A stretch of 64,000 nucleotides of DNA from Euclidia mi (lineage: Eukaryota; Arthropoda; Insecta; Lepidoptera; Erebidae), in the NCBI GenBank assembly GCA_944739405.2, contig OX123187.2, forward strand, positions 76,926,450 to 76,990,449, in the 5' to 3' direction. How positions within the stretch are numbered: the stretch's first letter is position 1; every line of letters begins with the position of its first letter. Shown piece after piece: positions 55,431 through 64,000 of this stretch. A program made the translations under genes and the position numbers. The notes under the pieces are model-generated. The model was not told the DNA's origin, made no database searches, and saw only the letters and a program-made list of their open reading frames with translations.

Positions 55431-56132
55431 CACGGTACTCTTGTTGAGGAATGGACCTCTTTTGTATCCTCACTTCCTGCCGTCAACGAGATCTCCTTGC
55501 CTCGTCCCATCCTTCCTCCCGGGAAGTACAAGGCTACCCTTCACGGGTTTGGTGATGCCTCGGAGCGTGGGCACGCGGCCGTGGTGTACTTGCGCACAGT
55601 TAGTGCCTCAGGTCAGGTGAGGGTTTCCCTGATCATGGCGAAGAGCAAGGTTGCACCCCTTTGGATATCTTTGACCATTCCGAAATTGGAGCTCTCGGGA
55701 GCAGCCCTACTTGTACGCTTATTGAACCACGTGTCCAGTATTTTGGGTAAAAGCATTTGTATTAATGGGACCTACGCCTGGACAGACAGCCAAATTGTTC
55801 TTTGTTGGTTGAAGGCTTCTGTCCACACCTTGAAGGTATTTGTCGCTAATCGCGTTTCCCAAATCCAGAAATCCGAAGTCAAACTTGTTTGGAGACACGT
55901 GCCAGGTGAGCTCAACCCCGCTGATTGTGCCTCGCGCGGATGCTTGACGCCTAGTTTGATAGGTCATTCGCTGTGGTGGGGTCTGGAATGGTTGAGTCGA
56001 CCAGAAATTGATTGGTTTCGAACGCCAGTTTTGAATACTTCTAATTTGCCGGGTCTACGAACACTCGCTCTTGAGAAGGTAGAATGCGCCTTCGACCCCG
56101 ATTTCCTGTTGAATACGTTACAGCTCCCTTGA
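55430..56132 (+). pseudogene. BEL RNase H domain
   Basis: Reads EEWTSFVSSLP, then RPILPPGKYKATLHGFGDAS (first Asp), then IPKLELSGA (Glu), AWTDSQIVLCWL (Asp) and PGELNPADCASRG (final Asp). The set is that of Pao-type RNase H and appears intact. A TGA at 56130-56132 ends this frame; the integrase part continues in another frame. Confidence 0.86.
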
Positions 56133-57457
56133 CAAGTTGTTAGGTGTTACTGCTTGGATAAAGCGTTTTGTTTTTAATTTTAGGCACCCGCAACAGAAAC
56201 GTCTGACACCGTTTCTCTCACCACAGGAACGACAGGAGTCCCTCACCTTTTGGGTTCGTTCTGTGCAATTGGCGCATTTTGAGAAGGAGATAGCTATCCT
56301 TATGTCAGGGAAATCGAAATTATCGGGAGCAATATCTAAATTGAACCCCTTTTTGGACGATACGGGTCTCTTGCGCGTTGGAGGGCGTCGCAAGAACGCC
56401 AACCTCCCTTACGGGGCACGTCACCCCCTTTTGTTACCTAAGGACGGTCATTTGGTACGCTTGTTGGTAACTGACCGTCACCTTAAAAATTCGCATGCTG
56501 GTTGTAATGCTTTGTTGGCCATTTTGCAACGCGAATTTTGGATCATGTCTGCCCGAAGAATTATTCGGAGTGTATTCTTTCGCTGCATCCCTTGCTTTAG
56601 GCTTCGAAACAGCAAGACTGTCAAGGCCTACTTGTGCGTTTTTGTTTGTCTCTCCACAAAGGCCGTACACTTAGAACTGGTCTCCTCGCTTACGACCAAG
56701 GCCTTTGTAGCCACATTTGACAGATTTATATCCTGCAGAGGGCTGCCTTCCTTGATCCGTTCTGACTGCGGCACTAATTTCAAGGGCACCTATAATTATT
56801 TGAATGATGTTGTTAATTTCCTTGAAACCAACAAGGCCTGATATAGGTGATAGGCTTGCTCGACGTGGGATAAATTGGTTGTTTTCCCCACCAAATTGTC
56901 CACACTGGGGTGGTATTTTTGAGGCCGCTGTAAAATCGGCCAAAACACACTTGCGCAGGACAATCGGTGAGTCTGTCCTTACATTTGAGGAACTCGCAAC
57001 TGTGTTTTGTAAGATTGAGGCCGTTTTGAACTCTCGCCCATTGTGCCCGATCTATTCAGATCCGAATGATTTGGAGGCCCTTACGCCGGGCCATTTTTTG
57101 ATTGGTAGCCCACTTGTCGCCTTGCCTGAGTACCCCTATATTAATACGAGACCTGGTCGTCTCTCGCGTTTTGAATTGGTACGCCAGATTACTCAGAGCT
57201 TTTGGAAACGCTGGAATTTGGAATATTTGCACATACTGCAGCAACGCGTTAAATGGACCGACAAGACCGATCCACCCAAGATTGGAGACCTCGTTTTGAT
57301 CAAGGAGGCTAACCTTCCGCCACTCAGATGGCGCAGGGGGCGCATCCTTCATTTGGTAACTGGGGCTGATGGAGTTCCCCGATTTGCTGAGGTCTTGGTG
57401 GACGGTTCGATTCTGAGGAGAGCGGTTGCAACATTGTCACGTCTACCAACCGATTAG
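56133..57457 (+). pseudogene. BEL integrase lacking the first catalytic Asp
   Basis: The frame opens with DKLLGVTAWIKRF. The zinc domain is present (HLKNSH, later CIPC). At about 56620 the sequence passes directly from CIPCFRLRNSKT to VKAYLCVFVCLSTKAVHLEL. Related integrases carry roughly 60 residues here, including the (V)DYAGP-type first catalytic Asp, so an in-frame deletion is inferred. The second Asp (RSDCGTNF) is present. After a frameshift near 56820 the Glu (HWGGIFEAAVKSAK) and C-terminal domain follow, ending at 57457 (DGSILRRAVATLSRL). Integrase could not be active. Confidence 0.86.
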
Positions 57458-57488
57458 CGGACCGGTAGGCCGGTCCGGGGCGGATGGA

Positions 57489-58091
57489 TGTTTGAAATAG
57501 AATTAGTTTTTATTTTAAGTCAAATCGATTAGATCGATTGAGTAACATTTTGTTTAGTCTATTGAAAATTTCTGACAATGGTCACACTGAACTGTCACTT
57601 CCGTCCTTCCGCTTGAAAAATTAAGTCGCCGTTTGCACTTTCGCGTGCCTTGTACCTTTTTAATAAATTGATTGCCCTTTGAATTAACGCGAATTGAATC
57701 AACTTGTAATTAACTTAATACGTAATTGCCGCTTTTGACTTCCGGCAAAGTTTGTTGTGAATTGATGACATATTGAACATTTGTGAAAAGTTATGTGAAC
57801 CGCAAACGTGCATCGTGGTTTGGAGAAGGACTTCGCCGAATTGTACACTGGTATCTATTCGATTCTCTTGTTATTTTGGCCAAAATTATAAGTTAATCTA
57901 TAGGTCCACTTCAAGAACATCACCAGGATATATAAGGTAAAATTTTCATGTACCTACTCAATACTTTACTCACTGTGCAACGCAGTGCATTGTGTCTGAA
58001 TATATTGTCTATCGTGGTCAGGTAGATGTATTACACCTTCCACTGCGCACTTCTGATACACCTTCCTGCCTGGCTACGGTAATTCTAGACA
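57489..58091 (+). repeat. 3' LTR of the BEL element
   Basis: 603 bp. Differences from the 5' LTR include ttataag/tttaag-type, gtcgtcg/gtcgccg, actctcg/actttcg, gatcgcc/gattgcc, tgtaaat/tgtgaat and gttttgtg/gttatgtg. Confidence 0.93.
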
Positions 58092-58135
58092 GCTTCGGTA
58101 ATTTGCCTTACAATAATATTGTGATTCAATAGGAG

Positions 58136-58312
58136 AATTAAGCCTACTACCATGGTAGCCAGATGGGTTGGAATAGAGAGGTGTTGTTTGCCATTTTTTC
58201 CCAGAAATCCTATTAAATTTGTTTCGTGTATTTTCCTTTGTCACATATTACGACACCCTCGATGAAATGGGGTAGTGGCACTTTGTAATTTGAATCCCTT
58301 ACCACACGGCGG
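58136..58312 (+). repeat. Repeat family E fragment
   Basis: taagcctactaccatggtag, ccagatgggttgg, gatgaaatggggtagtggca, ctttgtaatttgaatccctt and accacacgg parallel 47965-48130 with considerable divergence. Confidence 0.55.
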
Positions 58313-58974
58313 AAATCACAAATATCATATTGCAAGATTTATATTTTATCCACGAAGCCATATCACGGTGCATTTTATCCTTTTATAATTTAAATATTTT
58401 TTTCAAGCATGTACGACGCTTAAACCAAACTTAGTACTTAAATTTACGAGTTTTCTCCACAACTGCCCGGAACTCTCTGAATAGTCTTAAGAGAACAATA
58501 CATTTATACATCTTAATCCAGTTTCTGGTGAGAGCACTTTTAGGGTAAGCGAAGCGTAAAATACAATATTGTGACGGATGAGCAGGCATTCCGAATTTTA
58601 TGCTATTTAGAAGCGATATTCTGAAACAGTCATAGATACTAGTAAAGTGAAACTTCAGCAAACGATTATTTAGGCCCTTGTCTGTCTTTGTTCAAGAACA
58701 GATACATGATTGGACGATATTCGCTCGATATCATTTTCATTTGAAAATCACACTACTTGCAAAGCATATTCAAAATATTTGAATAAAATATTCACTGTTA
58801 TTTCTGAAGTAAACAATAAACATAAAAGAAACCTTTGTTTTAGTGTCGTTCAAGACATTTTTTCTGTAGGACAAATATTACTATATTAATAAACAACACA
58901 AGATTTTCAACTTTTTCCATGTTTGAAGTGGTTTGACCCACTTTACGCCCGCACCCGATATTTAACGTTATTCC
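58313..58974. other. AT-rich sequence, no gene seen
   Basis: A 76-codon minus frame (58431-58661) has no motif. Confidence 0.45.
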
Positions 58975-59075
58975 TGATGTCATAGCGTTTACTTCAGCCG
59001 GGCGAGCTAGCTTGTCACTCGAGCTACGCGCTCCGTCCGACGTGGACGTGTATCGCGTTCGCGCGCAGCTTCAGG
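58975..59075 (+). other. CpG-rich patch, possible untranslated first exon
   Basis: About 100 bp rich in CpG (gagctacgcgctccgtccga, cgtgtatcgcgttcgcgcgc) stand out from AT-rich flanks. The patch ends cttcag|gtattt, a plausible splice donor. No ATG-led frame of note. It could be a promoter-proximal exon of a gene outside the window, or a repeat scrap. Confidence 0.2.
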
Positions 59076-59512
59076 TATTTTTATTACGATTTGTTTCGTA
59101 AAATAAGAAATAAAACATAAAAAATAAAATGGGTAACAAGGTAAATTAGAGATCTTATATTAAAAAATAAAAAGAAAGTTGACTTATTGAAGAATAATGC
59201 TAGAATCATGAGATATGCAAAGGTTTGTTATCGAATTTAATTTACCTAATATTTTGATAAAGTATTAGAACTGGGAACTATGGAGTCGATTTCATCTATG
59301 CAAAATTATAAAATGAGCTTTATATTATTATGTTACTATCAACATGATTATATTTTCGTGTCATGTTCGTTTTATTTATCCCTAATAGATTTACAGATTT
59401 TTATTTTAGTATAAGATTTTCACAAATTCCTATCATGTAGATATTTTAAAAATATTTTTTCTACGAAATTTCGATACCTACAAGCCCGGTTTCGCCAATT
59501 TTCTTTATTTAA
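59076..59512. other. AT-rich sequence, no gene seen
   Basis: Nothing recognised. Confidence 0.5.
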
Positions 59513-59735
59513 ACACTAGTTGAGCCCGCGGTAACACCCGCGTTATTTAAGGCTACTGTTCCGCTCCCGTGGCTCATAGCGTGATGTTGCATAGCCTTTA
59601 GCGTTCCTCGATAAATGGGCTATCTAACACTGAAAAGCACACGCTTTTTCTAATCGGACTAGTAGTTCCTGAGATTAGCGCGTTCAAGCAAACAAACAAA
59701 CTCTTCAGCTTTATATATTAGTATTATCCGATACT
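59513..59735 (-). mobile_element. Helitron-like HEL-1 copy
   Basis: The minus strand runs from ataaagctgaagagtttgtt and aacgcgctaatctcaggaac to ccgcgggctcaactagt at its end (plus 59515). It matches the ends of the longer element at 61031-62323. The short GC-rich terminus with CTAG and the absence of inverted repeats suit a non-autonomous Helitron. Confidence 0.6.
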
Positions 59736-59831
59736 CGCGACTTCATTCGTGTGGAATATGAATCTATAGTAATCTAAACAAATAAACAAAATTCAAGTGT
59801 ATCTCTGTGATTTCAAAATAACTAAGTCTTT

Positions 59832-60329
59832 TTAGGGTTCCGTACCTAAACGGTAAAAAGGGGATCCTATTACTAAGCCTCCGCTGTCTGTCTGTCTGTC
59901 ACCAGGCTGTATCTCATAAACTGTGATAGCTAGAAAGCTGAAATTTTCACAAATTATGATGGCGCTATAACAAGAAATTCTAAAAATAAAAAAAATAAAA
60001 TATTAAGGGAGGTCCTATACATTAAACGTGTTTTTTTTCGTATTTTTTGCTCAATATTACTAACGGTAACAGGTAGACGCTTAAAATTTTCACAGAATAT
60101 GTAGTTGAATATTACCTTTCAAAATAAATTATTAAATAAAAAAAGAAAAATTAAAGGGGGCGCCCATACACCAAACGTAATTTTTAAGCAATTTGTTACT
60201 TGATCTTAATAAACAGGTAGAAACCTAAAAGATATTTAAGTATGCATACAACATAGTTACGTGATTTCCTTTCATAGATGATGGTACGGAACCCTTCGTG
60301 CGCGAGTCCGACTCGCATTTGCCCATTTT
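59832..60329 (+). repeat. Interspersed repeat family G
   Basis: Starts ttttagggttccgtacctaa and ends gatggtacggaacccttcgt, then gcgcgagtccgactcgcat, with an inverted ggttccgtac/gtacggaacc pair near the ends. This is a well-known style of lepidopteran repeat (general knowledge); class unresolved. Fragments with similar tgtctgtctgtc segments are at 14790-14850 and 20308-20385. Confidence 0.55.
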
Positions 60330-60665
60330 TTAATTATATTATACATATAAGACCATATTACACGATCCAAAGTTTTTCTTTTTAGAGTTGTCTGTCTTGC
60401 TGTTTTTTCGGGGTAATGCTTGAAATGGCTAAACAGATTTGAATGGAACTTTCAGTGAAAGATATAGAACTTTATAGGGCAACATATTAGATGTTATTTG
60501 AAGGCCGGTAGGTATGTAGGTTTATATGTTTTTATCTTTATAATACCTATGTTTATATGTCATAAGTCGTATGTCATATATCATATATGTTATATTATAT
60601 GTCATATGACGGATGTCATACGTTATATATGTTATAAGTTATATGTTATTATCTATATACATATT
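60330..60665. other. AT-rich sequence with degenerate TATGTCATA/TATGTTATA words
   Basis: 60545-60655 is an irregular array of atatgtcat, atatgttat and their complements. No gene seen. Confidence 0.6.
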
Positions 60666-61020
60666 ATAAAATAAAGTCCCCCGCCGCGGTGTCTGTCTGT
60701 CTGTTCGCTTCAAACTCGAAAAGTACTGGACAAATTTTTATACGGTTTTCAACAACATCGAGAGTGATCTCTGAGGAAGGTTTTAGTGTATAATAAGTTT
60801 AGGTTTTGTGCAAACTGACGATATTACGACGATATTAGTTCAACGCACCGGCAAAAATTGAGCCGATCGGGAGCTTTCCTTGAAAACGCTGCCAAAACCT
60901 TTCGAGTTATAACAAAACAATGTATGGTGGGATTGTACCTCTTTAATAGATCTACAAAAAAGTAAGCAATGGTATATGTCTATCTTCCAAGGATAACCCA
61001 CAATAAACATATATTATTTT
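60666..61020 (+). repeat. Interspersed repeat family H
   Basis: agtcccccgccgcggtgtct, gtctgtctgttcgcttcaaa, then cgatattacgacgatattag and gccgatcgggagctttcctt have the style of a repeated lepidopteran element. No second copy lies in this window and no coding capacity is visible. Confidence 0.35.
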
Positions 61021-61030
61021 GCTTTTACAT

Positions 61031-62323
61031 CTATCTATTTATACTAATATAATAAAGCCGAAGAGTTTGTTTGTTTGTTTGAACGCGCTAATCTCAGGAA
61101 CTACCGGTCGGATCTGGAAAATTCTTTTTGTATATGATAGCCCAGTTATTCCGAAAGGCTATAGGCTATATAACATAATGCTTCGACCCTTTGGGGCCGG
61201 GCAAAAGGCTATAAAGGCTAAAAGATAATGTCGGCTAATCTCAGGAACTAGCAGTCGGATTTTAAAAATTGTTATCGCCTATGATAGCCCAATTATCCCA
61301 AAAGGCTATAGGCTATATAAAATTACGCCACAACTTTTAGGGGCCAGACAAAAATAATAAAATGGTCAAACGAGAAGGGGGAGGGTTGGGTCAAAGGCAA
61401 AAAAAGTGTAAACGAATAGGATACAATCTATATGGGTATCGTTTTCGAGATTTTCGGGACGCTGATTAATAATATGAAATTGATTTAGTGATCCAAGATG
61501 GCGGACGGGAAAATTTTAGAAATCAATATCGCTATCGCCGTCGATATTTTAAGGGGTGGAATCGAAATCTATTTCGTGATCAAAGATGGCGGATGGGAAA
61601 TCAAAGATGGCGGATGTGAAAACTAAAAAGAAACAATATTGGTATCGTCTGCGATGTTAAAAGGGATGGGGAATCAAATACAATCATTCAATGGTAACAT
61701 CTGTTTCGTGATTCAAGATGGTGGATGGGAAATCAAAGATGGCGGATGGGAAAAATTTAAAAAGTCAATGTGGGTATCGTCTCTGATGATTTAAGGGATG
61801 GTTAATCCAAATACGACATCTATTTCGTGATCAAAGATGGCGGATAGGAAATCAAAGATGGCGGACGGGTTTTTTTTTTAATCAATATGGGTATCGTCTC
61901 TGATTTTTAAAGGGATGGGGAATCCAAATACAACATCTATTTCGTGATTCAAGATGGCGGAGGGGAAATCAAAGATGGCGGTTGGGAAAAATTTAAAAAA
62001 TCAATATGGGTATCGTCTCTGTTGATTTAAGGGATGGTGAATCCAAATACAACATGTATTTCGTGATCAAAGATGGCGGATAGGAAATCAAAGATGGTGG
62101 ACGGGATTTTTTTTAAAGTCGATATGGGTATCGTCTCTGATATTTTAAGGAATGGGGAATTCAATATTATATAAAAATCTATGTTTGTTTGTTCATCATT
62201 TATAGACTCTGAAATGATAAGAGATTAAGCGCTAAGTCAATGGTAACTTTGGAAAAGGGGCTTGAAAAAAGGGAATTAAATAAAAACTTAAAAAGCGATA
62301 CGGAGTTCGCCGGGACAGCTAGT
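61031..62323 (+). mobile_element. Helitron-like HEL-1 element with internal minisatellite
   Basis: Left end tctatttatactaatataat then aaagccgaagagtttgtttg and aacgcgctaatctcaggaac, repeated once more in part at 61232-61250 (gctaatctcaggaactagca). Right end gttcgccgggacagctag followed by t. 5'-TC and CTAG-3' with no inverted repeats fit a non-autonomous Helitron. The middle is a tandem array. No Rep/helicase is present. Shorter copies are at 18299, 28315 and 59513. Confidence 0.6.
61490..62160 (+). repeat. Minisatellite of about 110-150 bp units with paired AAGATGGCGG motifs
   Basis: About five units each contain atctatttcgtgatcaaaga-type text, tggcggatgggaaatcaaag, atggcgga, an A/T run and caatatgggtatcgtctctg. 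Across the array I count nine AAGATGGCGG and two AAGATGGTGG occurrences, all on the plus strand. Confidence 0.85.
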
Positions 62324-62404
62324 AACACATATATGTTACATTTTATATGTTATGTCATTTGAATGTTTATATTATATGCTATATGTTATATGTTATAGGT
62401 TATA

Positions 62405-62570
62405 GGTAATATGTTATATGTTATATGTTATATGTTATATGTTATATGTTATATGTTATATGTTATATGTTATATGTTATATGTTATATGTTATATGTTA
62501 TATGTTATATGTTATATGTTATATGTTATATGTTATATGTTATATGTTATATGTTATATGTTATATATTA
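62405..62570. repeat. Heptamer satellite (ATATGTT)n
   Basis: About 23 nearly perfect copies of atatgtt. The resulting repetitive open frames (LYVICYM in cycles) are not genes. Confidence 0.95.
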
Positions 62571-63631
62571 TATGATATACACGATGTCACAAGACCCATC
62601 ACCAAGCCGAAGTCTACTCGTTTTGCACATCATGCCAAGTCATACTACGCGAAAATAAATACCTTGGAAACGAAATATATTTTTTTGCTTAAAAAAATAG
62701 ACACTCGTACGAGTTTATTAATATAGATTTAACACTGCGATGGTAGCGCATGGTAAGCCATTCTCAAGTCCCCTTGAACACACACAAAAAAATTCATCAA
62801 AATCGGTCCAGTCGTTAAGGAGGAGTTCAGTGACGTACACACGCACTCAAGAAATATACATATAAAGATGTTAACATGTAGGTATGTCTCTTTGTCTAAC
62901 GAAAATTAGAATCATAATTATATTGGTCAATCATTCATTACGAAAATTTTTTTTACTTTATTTATTTGGAAGAGCGAGCTCGAAATACCTACATCGCCGT
63001 GTTTTTTTTTTACTTTTTCCTCAGGAACGCGTAAAGGTAATAAACTGAAATGTATACCAAATACTCAGTTCTTCTGTTCCTTGAGCAATAGACTAAGTCT
63101 ATGCATTAAAAAGATACAGCCGTTTATGCCGCAAATTTTCGACGATTGGTCGTAAGTATTAGATACCAGTTTTACGATTTGTGACCTTATTACTAGGTAT
63201 CAAGGTTGTAATTAGGTTGAACTTAAAACTGTTTTAAAACATTTGTCTCCGTTTGGTAGGAATCAAATGTAGATGTATAAGCGTGTACATCCGTACATCA
63301 TCCGTACATCATGTACATCCGTGAACATGGCGCTTGCAACAGTGCCGACATATCGGTTATTTCATATAAAGGTACTTGGTATATATCCTGAAAGACAATT
63401 TAAAATAAACACCCTAATTAATCTTAAAAAGGCGTGATTTTCATAGCCGCCGCCTATGACACCTTCGGAACGACGTCAAAGCCGCACCCCAAGAAAAAAT
63501 GCAATCCGTTTTATAATCGTTGATTATTGTTATATAATAAGTGAGTAACATTGTAATATCAATGTATCGTAGCCGTTGTAATTAGATATTAGTAAATTAT
63601 AAATAAGAACTTCTCTTTTTTATGTTATAAT
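62571..63631. other. No gene seen
   Basis: 62785-62860 (catcaaaatcggtccagtcg, ttaaggaggagttcagtgac) is in the style of interspersed-repeat ends. 63290-63325 has a short direct repeat (catccgtacatcatgtacat). Otherwise AT-rich. Confidence 0.45.
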
Positions 63632-63770
63632 ATGCACGCATGGCATAGTGATTTCAGAGGTCTTCTTGGCACTTGACACTACGCCGTGGTCGTAGGTTCG
63701 ATTCCCACCTGAGACAACACTGTGCGATCCACATATTTGTTATTTTGTGTCCGTTGATGTATGAAAGTAG
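63632..63770 (+). mobile_element. SINE family B, 5' part
   Basis: tgcacgcatggcatagtg, cacttgacactacgccgtgg, ggttcgattcccacctgaga, tgtgcgatccac and tttgtgtccgttgatgtatg follow SINE B with internal deletions. The body beyond about 63770 is lost. Confidence 0.7.
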
Positions 63771-64000
63771 TATAAAAAGAAACATATCATTAATATAAAT
63801 AAAATAAATAAGTAATAAGACATTCTGAAACAAGATTTCACAGCCTATGGCTTTAACTACAACTACAACATGTCGCATAAATCAATTGAATTATTCATAT
63901 TTCTGCCTTTTATGGCATATTTTAGTCAATTTATTATCATATCATAAATATTAAATAACTATTCATAATACAAAAAAATATTAAATACATAAAGTCGTCT

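Larger units (their letters stand above)
50701..58091 (+). mobile_element. BEL/Pao LTR retrotransposon, 7391 bp, defective
   Basis: LTRs of 603 bp each (50701-51303 and 57489-58091) with TG...CA ends, flanked by GCTTC (50696-50700 and 58092-58096). The interior carries gag with DUF1759-like and CCHC regions, a DTG protease, RT with YVDD, RNase H and a Pao-type integrase, in BEL/Pao order. By eye about eight substitutions separate the LTRs (roughly 1.3%), so the insertion is young. Yet the coding part has at least four frameshifts, two TAG stops and an integrase deletion. Confidence 0.95.

Noticed and set aside
61490..62160. CRISPR-like array
   Set aside because: The repeats are long, diverged tandem units without unique spacers, in a eukaryotic transposon context.
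62418..62726. 102- and 77-codon frames of repeated LYVICYM
   Set aside because: They are translations of the (ATATGTT)n satellite.

Overview
The window looks like a transposon-dense stretch of an insect nuclear genome, most probably a moth or butterfly (Lepidoptera). The base composition is AT-rich. There is no operon structure and no convincing host gene. Much of the sequence belongs to families that recur inside the window: several tRNA-derived SINE families, Helitron-like short elements, MITEs, LINEs and three LTR elements. The order-level assignment is inference from the style of the repeats. All family labels A to H and HEL-1/HEL-2 used here are my own and are defined by similarity between copies within the window.

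Region by region. 1-21.3 kb is AT-rich intergenic or intronic DNA sprinkled with SINE copies, Helitron-like fragments, a CpG-rich MITE (7762-8216), one possible unassigned exon (about 14.1-14.46 kb, minus strand) and a GC-rich island (14.87-15.48 kb). 21.3-28.1 kb is a nested LINE locus. A minus-strand LINE ('LINE-b') was split by a nearly complete plus-strand LINE ('LINE-a', 22367-27332), and LINE-a was in turn split inside its reverse transcriptase by a 714-bp DNA-element-like insertion with AT target duplications. 28-35 kb holds old repeats, a 334-bp foldback MITE, and a decayed LTR related to the BEL element further downstream. 35115-39099 is a non-autonomous LTR element with no gag or pol that reads on the minus strand.

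42496-47615 is a minus-strand Ty3/gypsy element with matching 226-bp LTRs and an ATTAG target duplication. It carries gag, protease, a centrally deleted reverse transcriptase, RNase H, integrase, and a small single-pass membrane-protein ORF in the envelope position. It sits inside an older SINE. 47844-50129 is a decayed DNA transposon with very long interrupted inverted repeats around a FEN1/XPG-like nuclease ORF; I think this is the most unusual object in the window. 50701-58091 is a BEL/Pao element with 603-bp LTRs and a GCTTC target duplication, young by its LTRs but carrying several ORF breaks and lacking one catalytic Asp of its integrase. 58-64 kb returns to Helitron-like and other repeats, including a minisatellite rich in AAGATGGCGG motifs and a pure (ATATGTT)n array.

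There is no sign that any element here is fully autonomous. The only long reading frames that look intact are LINE-a ORF1 and the gypsy membrane-protein ORF. The window is best read as layers of insertions whose relative order can be recovered: SINE before gypsy, LINE-b before LINE-a before its 714-bp insert, Helitron-like before SINE C, and long-TIR transposon before its LINE and SINE passengers.
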